From Streptomyces griseofuscus (GTDB lineage Bacteria > Actinomycetota > Actinomycetes > Streptomycetales > Streptomycetaceae): DNA of 64,000 nucleotides. Below are positions 16,517 through 25,156 of the stretch, piece after piece. The stretch spans positions 5,828,001 through 5,892,000 of the forward strand of contig NZ_CP051006.1 of the NCBI RefSeq assembly GCF_014673495.1. Direction: 5' to 3'. Made by a program: the position numbers and the translations under genes. How positions within the stretch are numbered: the first letter of the stretch is position 1; the number at the start of each line of letters is the position of its first letter. A model generated the notes under the pieces. It did no database searches. It was not told where the DNA came from and worked only from the letters and a program-made list of their open reading frames with translations.

Positions 16517-16891
16517 CCCACGCACCCCTTCACACTCGCGACCATTCAGCCCCTTCCTACACCAGGATCGACCGGCGGACGACTGTGCCTCGGCGGGGGG
16601 GTGGGGTGGGCGGAGACGCTGGGTACGGTCGCGGCGGACGGCGCGCCCCCGGAGGTCCACCCCTCAGCCGACGGTTTCCGGCGGGTGGGGGGGGAAGCGT
16701 GGCCGGGGGCGGCGCCGGGTGCCGATGCGGGGGTGTGCGGTCCCGTGGCCCACCCCTCGTCGAGCGAGTCGGGTGGGCGGGTGGGAGAAGAGGGCCGGCG
16801 GCAGCCCCGAGCGCCGATGGGGGGCGCCGTCCCCGTGCCCGGCCTCTCAGCCGACCGAGTCGGGCGGCCGGTGGGAGGAAGGCCGGCCCCC
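16517..16891. repeat. Intergenic region with degenerate tandem repeat of about 92 bp
   Basis: This 375-bp gap between matB and the MerR-PP2C gene has no credible gene. From about 16658 to its end it holds roughly three diverged copies of a unit of 91-92 bp. Copies begin near 16658, 16751 and 16841; the marker GAGTCGGG recurs at 16766 and 16857, and GCCGGNGGC followed by GCCGATG recurs in copies one and two. A weaker copy may precede them from about 16566. The units are G-rich on the plus strand with CCCACCC/GGGTGGG dyads, so they may fold. The third copy runs into the 3' end of the phosphatase gene. Confidence 0.6.
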
Positions 16892-17923
16892 TCACCCCGC
16901 CGCGACGGCCATGTCAGCGACGACGCACGTCACATTGTCCGGCGCGCCCGCCGCCAACGCCGCCGCCACCAACTCCCGCGGCCCGGCCCCCGCCACCAGC
17001 AGCTCCCTGATGAGCGCATCGGGCACCGCCTCCGTGAGACCGTCGGAGCACAGCAGATACCGGTCCCCCTCCAGCGGCTCCTGAAGGCGCAGGTCCGGCA
17101 CCGGATCCACGCCACCGCCCAGCGCCTTGGACAGCAGCAGTTCCTGGGGCGAGACCCGATGGTCCTGGGTGATCCGGTACAGCTCCCCGCCCCGCAGCAG
17201 ATACGCCCGCGAGTCCCCGATGTGCGCGAGCGCCAGCCGGGACCCGGTCCACAGCAGCGCCGTGAGCGTGGTGCCGTCCTCTCCCGTGCCGCCCGCGAGA
17301 TCCGCCACCGCCGCCCCCGCGGCCCGCACCGCGTCCTCCAGCGCCCCGAGCACCCCCAGCTCCCCGAGTTCCCCGTCCACGGGCAGCGTCTCCGCCTCGT
17401 CCAGGTACCGCAGCGCCGCCACCGCCGCCCCGCTCGCCGCGAGACCCGCGGGCCCGAACCCGTCGGCGACGGCGAGCAGCCTGCGGCCCGCGTAGAGGGT
17501 GTCCTGGTTGGCGGGGCGGACGAGTCCGCGGTCGGTGCGCGCGGAGTGCTTCAGTTCCAGCATCATCATGGGTTCCCTTCCCGATGTGTCGGGCGTGCCG
17601 GTCAGCTGGTCGACGAGAAACGCCGCGAGATCCCGCCGCATCGCCGTCTCCGCCTCGACCCGCGCCCAGTACGCGCCGATCTCCCGCGCGGCCTCGCCCG
17701 GTTCCAGCGCGCACACGGCGCGTATCTCGGCGAGCGGCATCCCGAGCCGCCGCAGCCAGGCCACGAGCCGTGCCCGCCCCAACTGCCCGGCGGCGTAGTA
17801 CCGGTAGCCGGTGTCGGGGTCGACGCGGGCGGGCCGCAGCAGGGCCAGCTCGTCGTACAGCCGAAGTGCCTTCGGCGACAGCCGGCTCACCCTGGCGAAC
17901 GCCCCGATCGTCAGCAGTTCCAT
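16892..17923 (-). CDS. MerR-type DNA-binding domain fused to PP2C protein phosphatase
   Basis: This 343-residue fusion has a MerR winged helix at residues 1-70 (LLTIGAFARVSRLSPKALR and DTGYRYY) with a following dimer helix to about 120. A PP2C phosphatase domain fills about 140-343, with the metal-binding motifs VADGFG, IGDSRAY, CSDGLTEA and DNVTCV retained. MerR proteins sense metals, drugs or oxidants, and PP2C removes phosphate from Ser/Thr; joining them suggests that binding or signal state controls the phosphatase or the reverse. The start at 17923 lies about 24 bases after the predicted transcription start. A GTG at 17926 is an alternative. It is divergent from the ATP-grasp gene. Confidence 0.85.
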   Translation of the reverse strand: MELLTIGAFARVSRLSPKALRLYDELALLRPARVDPDTGYRYYAAGQLGRARLVAWLRRLGMPLAEIRAVCALEPGEAAREIGAYWARVEAETAMRRDLAAFLVDQLTGTPDTSGREPMMMLELKHSARTDRGLVRPANQDTLYAGRRLLAVADGFGPAGLAASGAAVAALRYLDEAETLPVDGELGELGVLGALEDAVRAAGAAVADLAGGTGEDGTTLTALLWTGSRLALAHIGDSRAYLLRGGELYRITQDHRVSPQELLLSKALGGGVDPVPDLRLQEPLEGDRYLLCSDGLTEAVPDALIRELLVAGAGPRELVAAALAAGAPDNVTCVVADMAVAAG

Positions 17924-17953
17924 CACGCCCCCGTCTCTCGTCGTCCACCACCG

Positions 17954-17984
17954 ATGCTGGGGCTTCACCGAAGGTGAAGGTCAA
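17954..17984 (-). promoter_or_regulatory. MerR-family promoter/operator with 19-bp spacer
   Basis: Read on the minus strand, TTGACC (17984-17979) and CAGCAT (17959-17954) are separated by exactly 19 bp. The perfect dyad CTTCACC-GAA-GGTGAAG (plus strand 17963-17979) lies at the start of that spacer. A stretched 19-bp spacer with an embedded dyad is the hallmark of MerR-activated promoters. It lies directly upstream of the MerR-PP2C gene, so autoregulation is inferred; the divergent ATP-grasp gene could also be affected. Confidence 0.75.
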
Positions 17985-18057
17985 ACCCCCTGTCCCGGTT
18001 CCGGGCCGCTTGTTAGCCTCGCGGGTGTTCGAACGTCGTACGAAAGGGAGTCACGCC

Positions 18058-18939
18058 GTGCCCCGCATAGCCCTCGCCACCTACGACCCCGGCACCGCCC
18101 CGAGCAAGGACGCGGACCTGCCGGTGCTGGTGCGGGCGCTGAACGACGCCGGCGCTCGGGCCGACGCCCCCTACTGGGACGACCCCGGGGTCGACTGGTC
18201 GGCGTACGACCTCGTCGTCGTCCGCTCCACCTGGGACTACAGCTGGCGCGCGGCGGAGTTCACGGCCTGGCTGGAGCGGGTGGCCCGCGCGACCCGGATC
18301 GCCAACCCCGCCGAGGTCATCCGCTGGAACCTCGACAAGCGCTACCTGGGCGAGCTGGCCGCCGCCGGTGTCCCCACCGTCCCGACGAGCTATCTCGCCC
18401 CGGGCGAGGACGGCGCCCCGGTCCTGCCCACGGACCACGACTACGTCATCAAGCCGACCTCCGGCGCGGGCGCCCGCTTCGCCGCCCGCTACGCGCCCGC
18501 CGAGCACGAGACGGCCGTACGACACCTCGCGCGGATGCACGCCGAGGGCTTCACCGCGATGGTGCAGCCCTACCTCCAGGGCATCGACGTCACCGGCGAA
18601 CGCGCCCTCCAGTTCTTCGGCGGCCGCCTGCTGCACGCGAGCCGCAAGGGCGCCGTCCTTTCCCCCGGCACCCCGTACGACGCCGACAAGGTCGCCCACC
18701 CCGATCTCACCCCCTGGCAGCCGACGGACGCCGAACTCGCCGTGGCCAAGAAGGCGTTGGCGGCCGTACCCGGCTCCGCCGCGCCCCTCCTGTACGCCCG
18801 CGTGGACCTCGCCGACGGCCCGGACGGCACCCCCCGTCTGATGGAACTCGAACTGGTCGAACCGAACCTCTTCCTCTTCCTGCACCCGGACTCCCTGCCC
18901 CGGACGGCAGCCGCGATCCTCGCCGAGGCGACGGCCTAG
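18058..18939 (+). CDS. ATP-grasp domain protein
   Basis: This 293-residue protein starts at the GTG at 18058 behind AAAGGGAG. The order of elements fits ATP-grasp ligases: an N-terminal pre-grasp part (YDLVVVRSTWDYSW), a central nucleotide-binding region with YVIKPTSGAGAR near 135-150, and a C-terminal metal-binding segment LMELELVEPN. Family members form amide or thioester bonds using ATP, for example in glutathione-like or peptide natural product synthesis. The substrate is not evident, and the nearest relatives I recall are simply named ATP-grasp proteins. It is alone on its strand and divergent from the MerR-PP2C gene. Confidence 0.82.
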   Translation: MPRIALATYDPGTAPSKDADLPVLVRALNDAGARADAPYWDDPGVDWSAYDLVVVRSTWDYSWRAAEFTAWLERVARATRIANPAEVIRWNLDKRYLGELAAAGVPTVPTSYLAPGEDGAPVLPTDHDYVIKPTSGAGARFAARYAPAEHETAVRHLARMHAEGFTAMVQPYLQGIDVTGERALQFFGGRLLHASRKGAVLSPGTPYDADKVAHPDLTPWQPTDAELAVAKKALAAVPGSAAPLLYARVDLADGPDGTPRLMELELVEPNLFLFLHPDSLPRTAAAILAEATA

Positions 18940-19006
18940 GGACCCCCGCGGCGCGCGCTCCCGATCCGAGCCGGGCAGCGCGGTGTCGCACCGCGCGAGT
19001 CCACCG

Positions 19007-19069
19007 GTCTGATGTTTGAACACCGACATTCAAACGCCCTATATCCAAACGTCTGATGTTTGTATACGG
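19007..19069. promoter_or_regulatory. Putative operator cluster and promoter for the FadR-type gene
   Basis: The 12-mer GTCTGATGTTTG occurs twice, at 19007-19018 and 19051-19062, 44 bp apart (about four helical turns). The stretch also contains GTTTGAA (19014-19020) paired with TTCAAAC eight bases later. TATACG at 19064-19069 is a plausible -10 only a few bases before the ATG at 19077, so the mRNA may be leaderless. This AT-rich island stands out from its surroundings. Binding by the downstream FadR-type regulator is inferred. Confidence 0.55.
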
Positions 19070-19076
19070 TGTTCCC

Positions 19077-19763
19077 ATGAAACGCATCAACGCACCGCGC
19101 CGGACGGCCAGTCTGTCCGCTCAGCTCGTGGACAGCCTCCGCTCGCACATCGAGGCGGGCGGCTGGCCCGTGGGGACCCGGATCCCCTCGGAGCAGTCCC
19201 TCATCGAGGAGCTGGGGGTCGGCCGCAGCACCCTGCGGGAGGCGATCGGCGCGCTCGTGCACCTGGGGCTGCTGGAGCCCCGGGCCGGGGACGGCACCTA
19301 TGTCCGCTCGTCGAGCGAGCTTCAGTCGGTCATGGTGCGGCGGGCGAGTTCCGTGGAGCGGGACAAGGTGCTGGAGCTGCGGACCGTGCTGGAGGAGTAC
19401 GCCTCGGGAGCCGCGGCCCTGCGCCGTGACGAGACGCAGCTGCGCCAGTTGCGGGAGCTGCTGGCCGACGCCGAAGCGGCCGCCGCCGGTGCGGACCCGT
19501 CCGCGGCCATGAACGTCGACGCCCTCTTCCACCGGGCCGTGGTCCGCGCGAGCGGCAACGATCTGCTGGTCGAGGTCTACGACTACCTCGGTACCGCCCT
19601 CACCTCGTCCCTGGGCGGCCTGACCTGGGACACCGCCCACGCGGAGGACCACGCCCGGCTGCACCGGCGGCTCGTCGACGCGATCGAGGCACAGAGCGCG
19701 GACGAGGCGCGGGACGCGGCTGCCGCGATCGTCCGGCTCACCCGCGACCACGAGACCGAGTGA
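19077..19763 (+). CDS. GntR-family transcriptional regulator, FadR subfamily
   Basis: This 228-residue regulator has a winged helix at about residues 10-75 (GTRIPSEQSLIEELGVGRSTLREAI) and a C-terminal all-helical FCD domain (about 95-220) with the metal-binding histidine pattern (FHRAVVRASGN and DDH-like residues in AEDHARLHRRLVDAI). FCD domains bind carboxylic acids such as acyl-CoA, pyruvate or aromatic acids. The ATG at 19077 was chosen over an upstream ATG at 19056 because the -10-like TATACG lies between them. It sits 32 bp upstream of the carboxylic acid reductase on the same strand, so that enzyme or its substrate is the likely regulatory target and inducer. Confidence 0.87.
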   Translation: MKRINAPRRTASLSAQLVDSLRSHIEAGGWPVGTRIPSEQSLIEELGVGRSTLREAIGALVHLGLLEPRAGDGTYVRSSSELQSVMVRRASSVERDKVLELRTVLEEYASGAAALRRDETQLRQLRELLADAEAAAAGADPSAAMNVDALFHRAVVRASGNDLLVEVYDYLGTALTSSLGGLTWDTAHAEDHARLHRRLVDAIEAQSADEARDAAAAIVRLTRDHETE

Positions 19764-19795
19764 CCAGGTTCCCCAGCCGCATAAGGAGACTGCCC

Positions 19796-22700
19796 ATGCA
19801 CCCCTCCCGAATCCCCGCCGGCGAACTCGACGCCCGTACCGCTCGCCGAGGCGCCCACCTGTACGCCACCGACACGCAGTTCCGCGACACCGCGCCCCTG
19901 GACACCGTCACGGCGGCGGTCCGGCGGCCCGGATTACCCCTGGCCGCCCTGGTGGCCACCGTGATGGAGGCGTACGCGGACCGCCCCGCCCTGGGCGAGC
20001 GCGCCACGGAGCCGTTCACCGACCCGGAGACGGGCCGCACCACGCTCCGCCTCCTGAACCGGTTCGACACGCTCACCTACGGCGAGCTCTGGGAACGGGC
20101 CGGCGCCGTGGCCGCCGAGTGGCGGCACCAGCGGCATCACCCCGAACATGCCGTGCGGCCAGGCGACTTCGTCGCCCTCCTCGGTCGCCCGGGCACCGAG
20201 TACACCATGGTGGAGCTGGCCTGCGTCCGCTCCGGAGCGGTGTCCGTTCCGCTGCCGGCCGGTGCCTCCGCGGAACAACTGGCCCCCCTCGTCGAGCAGA
20301 CCGGACCGCGGCTGCTCGCGGTGGACACCGACCAGCTGGAGGTCGCCCTCCGGATCGCGGCGAACACGCCCTCGCCGCCCAGGATCGTCGTCCTCGGCCA
20401 CCGCCCTGAAGTCACCGCGCACCAGGCGGACTTGGCCGCCGCACGCGACCGGCTCGCGGCCCACGGCGCCAGCCTGGACACCTTGGCATCGGTCATCGAC
20501 CGGGGACGGACCCTGCCCCCGCTCCCGCGGGTTCCCGAGACATCGGCGGCCGACGCGCTCAGCACACTGATCTACACCTCGGGCAGCACCGGCACCCCCA
20601 AGGGCGCCATGTACACCGAGCGTGTGGTCAGGCAGTTCTGGGTCGACTTCGTACCCGGCCAGGCGGCGCGGCCGTCCATCGTGCTGAACTACCTGCCGCT
20701 CAGTCACATGGTGGGCAGGGGAGTGCTGTTCGGTACGCTCGCCAAGGGCGGGCTTGCCTGCTTCGCGGCGTCCGGTGACCTGTCGACGCTCTTCGAGGAC
20801 CTCTCCCTGGTGCGCCCCACCGAGTTCATCATGGTGCCCCGCATCGCCGACCTCCTCCTGCGGCACTACCGGGACGAGCTGTCACGCAGGGGCGGGACGG
20901 GCACGGACCTGGCCGAGATCGAGGCGCGGGTGAAGGAGGAACTGCGGGAAGAGGTCATGGGCGGCCGCCTCCTGTGGGCCGTCAGCGCCTCGGCTCCGCT
21001 CAGCGCGGAGACGACGGCGTTCGTGGAGAGCTGCCTCCAGGTCAGGCTGCTCGACGGCTACGGCTCGACGGAAGCCGGGATCGTCCTGCTCGACGGCCGT
21101 GTGCTGCGCCCGCCGGTGACCGACCACAAGCTGGCCGACGTTCCCGAGCTGGGATACTTCGGCACCGACTCGCCGTACCCCAGGGGCGAGTTGCTGGTCA
21201 GGTCCGAGCGGCTGGTGCCGGGCTACTTCCGGCGCCCGGACGCCACCTCCGAGGTCTTCGACGAGCACGGCTTCTACCGCACCGGCGACATCATGGCCCG
21301 CGTCGGACCCGACGAGCTGAGGTACGTGGACCGCCGCGCCAACGTACTCAAGCTGTCACAGGGCGAGTTCGTGGCGGTCTCCCGCCTGGAGGCGCTCTTC
21401 GGCGGCAGCCCGGCGGTCCGGCAGATCTTCCTGTACGGCAACAGCGCCCGCGCCTACCTGCTCGCGGTCGTCGTACCCACGCGGGACGCCCTCGACCGCG
21501 CCGACGGGGACACCCGGCGCCTGAGGACGGCGCTGCGGGAATCCCTGCGGAGCCTCGCGGCCGAGGCGGGACTGAACTCCTACGAGGTGCCACGGGAGTT
21601 CCTCGTGGAGACCGAGCCGTTCAGCCAGGAGAACGGATTGCTCTCGGGGGTGCGCAAGCCGCTGCGACCGGCCCTGACGAAACGGTACGGCGAGCGACTG
21701 GAAGCGCTGTACGCCGAGTTGTCCGACCGCGAGGCCACCGAGCTGGAGGCACTGCGCCGGGTCGGCGCCGACGAGCCGGTCCTGGACACCGTGCTGCGGG
21801 CGGTACGGGCGCATCTCGGGCAGGAGGACGCCGCGGTGGAGCCCGGGACACGCTTCCTCGAACTCGGCGGTGACAGCCTCACGGCGCTGTCGTTCTCCCG
21901 GACCCTGAAGGAGATCTTCCAGGTCGACGTCCCCGTCGATGTGGTCATCAGCCCGGTCAACACGCTGCGGCAGGTGGCGGAGCACATCGAGCGGGCGCTC
22001 GCGCCGGACCACCGCCGGCCCACCGCCGACCGCGTCCACGGCCCCGACGCGACCCGGCTCGACGCCGCCGATCTACGGCTGGACGCGTTCCTCGACGCGC
22101 GTTCCGCCGCGCGCAGGCCGGCCGGTCCGCCGCCCGAGGCCCGGACCGTCCTGCTGACCGGCGCCAACGGCTACCTCGGCCGCTTCCTGTGCCTCGAGTG
22201 GCTGGAGCGCCTCGCCGAGCGCGACGGCACCCTGGTGTGCCTGGTCCGCGGCTCCTCCGCCGACGAGGCCCGGGCACGGCTCGACGCGGCGTTCGACAGC
22301 GGCGACCCGGAACTCCTCAAGCGCTACCACGAGGTTGCCGATCGGCACCTTCACGTGATCCCCGGCGACATCGGGGAACCGGACCTCGGGCTCGACGGCG
22401 AGACCTGGCGGCGACTGGCCGACACCGTGGACCTGATCGTCCATCCGGCGGCGCAGGTCAACCACCTCCTGCCCTACGGCCAGCTGTTCGGCCCCAATGT
22501 GCTGGGCACGGCCGAACTGATCAGGCTCGCGATCACCTCCCGGATCAAGCGGTTCACCTACCTCTCGACGGTCGCCGTCGTCTTCGGCGACGAGGCGGCG
22601 GCCGACGAGTCCGCGGACATCCGCACCGCCTGCCCGACCCGTGACCTCAAGGGCGAGTACGCCGACGGTTACGCGGCCGCCAAGTGGGCCGGCGAGGTGC

Positions 22701-23323
22701 TGCTGCGCGAGGCGCACGACGCGTTCGGACTGCCGGTCGCCGTCTTCCGCTCGAACCTGATCCTCGCGCACCCGCGCTACGCCGGTCAGCTCAACGTCTC
22801 GGACGTCTTCACCCGCCTCCTGCTGAGCCTGCTGGCCACCGGGATCGCGCCCGGCAGCTTCTACGCCCCGGGCACCGGTGCCGGCGGCGGACACTACGAC
22901 GCGCTCCCCGTGGACTTCACGGCCCGTGCCGTCACCGCCCTGGGCGACGACGCGCGAGCGGGCTTCCGGACGTACAACGTGGTCAACCCGCACGAGGACG
23001 GCATCTCTCTGGACACGTTCGTCGACTGGCTGGCGGCGGCCGGCCACCCGCTGACCCGCGTGCCGGACCACACCGAGTGGTTCGGCCGCTTCGAGACCGC
23101 CCTACGCGCCCTGCCCGACCGCCTGCGGCAGCATTCGCTGCTCCCGCTGCTGCACGCCTTCGCCGCCCCGGAACCGCCGCTCAGCGGATCCGCCCTGCCG
23201 GCGGAGCGGTTCCGCTCGGCGGTACGGGCCGCGTCCCTCGGTGGGGACAACGACATCCCGCATCTGTCGCCGGAACTGATCACCAAGTACGTGACCGATC
23301 TCCGGGCGCTGCGCCTCATCTGA
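19796..23323 (+). CDS. car: Carboxylic acid reductase (A-T-R domains), TTA codon near the start
   Basis: This 1175-residue enzyme reduces carboxylic acids to aldehydes using ATP and NADPH. The adenylation domain (about 40-640) has YTSGSTGTPKGAM at 260-272. The carrier domain has GGDSL with Ser694 as the phosphopantetheine site. The reductase domain has the Rossmann motif TGANGYLG at 788-795 and the catalytic Tyr959 and Lys963 (YAAAK). The length and order match carboxylic acid reductases. The ATG at 19796 follows AAGGAG six bases upstream. Codon 47 (19934-19936) is TTA, so translation should depend on the bldA tRNA. It must be activated by a phosphopantetheinyl transferase encoded elsewhere. 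The upstream FadR-type gene is the likely regulator; the 3' end overlaps the next gene by 8 bp. Confidence 0.92.
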   Translation: MHPSRIPAGELDARTARRGAHLYATDTQFRDTAPLDTVTAAVRRPGLPLAALVATVMEAYADRPALGERATEPFTDPETGRTTLRLLNRFDTLTYGELWERAGAVAAEWRHQRHHPEHAVRPGDFVALLGRPGTEYTMVELACVRSGAVSVPLPAGASAEQLAPLVEQTGPRLLAVDTDQLEVALRIAANTPSPPRIVVLGHRPEVTAHQADLAAARDRLAAHGASLDTLASVIDRGRTLPPLPRVPETSAADALSTLIYTSGSTGTPKGAMYTERVVRQFWVDFVPGQAARPSIVLNYLPLSHMVGRGVLFGTLAKGGLACFAASGDLSTLFEDLSLVRPTEFIMVPRIADLLLRHYRDELSRRGGTGTDLAEIEARVKEELREEVMGGRLLWAVSASAPLSAETTAFVESCLQVRLLDGYGSTEAGIVLLDGRVLRPPVTDHKLADVPELGYFGTDSPYPRGELLVRSERLVPGYFRRPDATSEVFDEHGFYRTGDIMARVGPDELRYVDRRANVLKLSQGEFVAVSRLEALFGGSPAVRQIFLYGNSARAYLLAVVVPTRDALDRADGDTRRLRTALRESLRSLAAEAGLNSYEVPREFLVETEPFSQENGLLSGVRKPLRPALTKRYGERLEALYAELSDREATELEALRRVGADEPVLDTVLRAVRAHLGQEDAAVEPGTRFLELGGDSLTALSFSRTLKEIFQVDVPVDVVISPVNTLRQVAEHIERALAPDHRRPTADRVHGPDATRLDAADLRLDAFLDARSAARRPAGPPPEARTVLLTGANGYLGRFLCLEWLERLAERDGTLVCLVRGSSADEARARLDAAFDSGDPELLKRYHEVADRHLHVIPGDIGEPDLGLDGETWRRLADTVDLIVHPAAQVNHLLPYGQLFGPNVLGTAELIRLAITSRIKRFTYLSTVAVVFGDEAAADESADIRTACPTRDLKGEYADGYAAAKWAGEVLLREAHDAFGLPVAVFRSNLILAHPRYAGQLNVSDVFTRLLLSLLATGIAPGSFYAPGTGAGGGHYDALPVDFTARAVTALGDDARAGFRTYNVVNPHEDGISLDTFVDWLAAAGHPLTRVPDHTEWFGRFETALRALPDRLRQHSLLPLLHAFAAPEPPLSGSALPAERFRSAVRAASLGGDNDIPHLSPELITKYVTDLRALRLI

Positions 23324-23873
23324 CCTGTGCGGTGCGCTGGAGCAGGCCCCAGGTGAACTCGGCGACCATGTCGTGGGGTACGCCGTCCTGGTCGGGAGCG
23401 GTGAAGGCGAGGCCCCAGCGGGTCGGGGCGGTGCCCTCCAGGGGGCGGGCCGGAGGGAAGGCGCGGGCGACCTCGTCCACGGTGCAGGACCAGGGGGTGA
23501 GGTCGTCCAGGGTGCGCGGGGTGGCGGGGGCGGCGCCGGGGGCTCGTACGAGCCATTCGTTCCATACGGCGCCGTCGGGGCCGACCAGTACCTCGAACCG
23601 CAGGTCGGGCCAGAGCGGGAGCGCCCAGCGGCGGGCCTCGCACTCCGCGTCGCCGAGTTTGCGGGGTACGACGCTCTCCGGCTCCCCGAGGACCGACCGG
23701 TACCGCGCCGCCGCGCCCCGTGTCCTCGGCGACCGCACCATCGCCTGCCAGCGCTTGTTGGCCTCCCGCATCTCCCCGATCGAGGCGCCCAGCGTTCTGC
23801 GGGCCTCGTCCACGAGCTCCGGATTGTGATCGGCCATACGACGCAGCAGCACCAGCTGAAAATCGAGAGTCAC
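23316..23873 (-). CDS. Conserved protein of unknown function
   Basis: This 185-residue soluble protein begins with a helical segment (LVLLRRMADHNPELVDEARR) and continues with a mixed part containing ALPLWPDLRFEVLVGPDG and ending LLQRTAQVR. No family motif is recognised. The GTG at 23873 lacks a clear ribosome site; later starts are possible. It lies 53 bp downstream of the MAB_1171c-type gene on the same strand, so it probably belongs to that three-gene unit. It converges on the carboxylic acid reductase gene with an 8-bp overlap. Its role can only be guessed from the company of a metallopeptidase and a membrane protein. Confidence 0.65.
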   Translation of the reverse strand: MTLDFQLVLLRRMADHNPELVDEARRTLGASIGEMREANKRWQAMVRSPRTRGAAARYRSVLGEPESVVPRKLGDAECEARRWALPLWPDLRFEVLVGPDGAVWNEWLVRAPGAAPATPRTLDDLTPWSCTVDEVARAFPPARPLEGTAPTRWGLAFTAPDQDGVPHDMVAEFTWGLLQRTAQVR

Positions 23874-23926
23874 GGGTCCATGGTGCCCGGGGAGGTGGGG
23901 ATGCTCACCGGCGCCGGCCGGGTGCG

Positions 23927-25156
23927 TCACTCCGGGACCGTGATGCTCGGCGGAGCCGGTGTCGCCGCCGACAGCGCACGGACCGCCGCCAGGTTCTTCG
24001 GATGCCGCAGCGCCGAGGAGATCGCCGCGATGTCCCGCAGGAGCACCGTGGGGTCGGCGTCCCCCCGCACCGCCCCGCCGCCGTTCTCGACCACGTCCAG
24101 GACGCCCACCGCCGCCGACACCGCACGGGCCCGCGACACCGGATGGCCCACCGCGAGCGCCGCCGCGTACGCCCGCTCGGTCAGATCGGTGTCCACATGG
24201 CGGGCGAGCGGTAGCAGGGCGTCCCGGATGTACGTCTCCCGGCGGATCAGCCGGAGTTCCCCCGTGGCCCGCAGCGAGAAGCGCGGCCCCGCTCCCGCCG
24301 TCGACCGCAGCACCCGGTACAGCGGACCCAGCCGGTGGTACGCCAGCCGGACCCGGCACCGGTCGTGCAGGGCTTGCCCGGCATGCGGAAGGATGAAGCC
24401 GGCCGCCAGCAGGATCGCGGAGAGCGAGGCCACCGGCGGCGCCAGATTCGTGCTGAGCCAGTCCGGGTCCCGGCCGAACCACCGCGCGACCACCGCCGTC
24501 ACCTTGGCCGCGTCGTACAGCAGGCTCAGCGCGTACCCCCCGCCCAGCAGCCGCAGCCCCCAGCGCAGCCACGCGTCCAGCCCCCGGTCCCGTACCCAGT
24601 CCCAGATGACCCGGGAACTCAGCGCACAGGCGACCGTGTGGGCCAGCAGATAGAGCAGGATCTCCTCGCGCATGAAGGGCGTACGGGCGTAGTACGTGTC
24701 CAGGTCCCGCACCCGCTCCACCGGCACGTCGGCCAGCAGGAACAGCACCCACAGCGCGACGACCACCAGGATGTACCCCGAGACGATCCACCGGGTCGCC
24801 CGCCGGGTGCGCGCCGACCGTCCGGCACGCCCGCCCCGGCCGTTGCGCCAGGTGACGATGAACAGCAGGCCCGCCCCGGAGTTCGCGGTGATCAGCGAAT
24901 AGCACCAGGGCGCCGAGAAGTTGGGCACCCCGGTGAGCGCGTTCATCCGGTGGATCATCGACGGCACGCAGAACACGAACACCGTGCAGGCGAACAGGAG
25001 CACCCCGCCGACCGCGCGCAGCAACGGGTCCCGCCACAGCCGGATGATCGTGGGCAGCTTCAGCAGCAGCGCGACGGTCAGCAGCGCCGTCGGGATCCAG
25101 AAGGAGATGTACAGACGGCCGAGCAGCACCGAAGGGTCCAGTGCCAGCGTGCTCAC
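23927..25156 (-). CDS. MAB_1171c-type integral membrane protein (DUF6545-like C-terminus)
   Basis: This 409-residue protein has about seven predicted membrane segments in residues 1-270 (for example SFWIPTALLTVALLLK and ILVVVALWVLFLLA) and a soluble C-terminal part from about 280 (YHRLGPLYRVLR) of the type found in the MAB_1171c family. The family is called a putative transporter, but no transport function is established. The GTG start at 25156 overlaps the stop of the upstream metallopeptidase gene (GTGA), so the two are translationally coupled. This pairing recurs in actinobacteria as far as I recall, which suggests a functional unit such as peptide sensing or toxin control. Confidence 0.8.
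   Translation of the reverse strand: MSTLALDPSVLLGRLYISFWIPTALLTVALLLKLPTIIRLWRDPLLRAVGGVLLFACTVFVFCVPSMIHRMNALTGVPNFSAPWCYSLITANSGAGLLFIVTWRNGRGGRAGRSARTRRATRWIVSGYILVVVALWVLFLLADVPVERVRDLDTYYARTPFMREEILLYLLAHTVACALSSRVIWDWVRDRGLDAWLRWGLRLLGGGYALSLLYDAAKVTAVVARWFGRDPDWLSTNLAPPVASLSAILLAAGFILPHAGQALHDRCRVRLAYHRLGPLYRVLRSTAGAGPRFSLRATGELRLIRRETYIRDALLPLARHVDTDLTERAYAAALAVGHPVSRARAVSAAVGVLDVVENGGGAVRGDADPTVLLRDIAAISSALRHPKNLAAVRALSAATPAPPSITVPE

Noticed and set aside
15053..16660. N-terminal extension of MatB to 16660
   Set aside because: The extra 48 residues are Arg/Pro-rich and unlike MatB; the GTG at 16516 has a ribosome site and gives the known N-terminus.
16658..16891. Tandem repeat considered as a CRISPR array
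   Set aside because: Units are long, diverged and lack a constant repeat with unique spacers; no cas genes nearby.
16601..17977. Plus-strand frame of 458 codons across the repeat and MerR-PP2C gene
   Set aside because: Runs through the intergenic repeat and opposite a gene with MerR and PP2C motifs.
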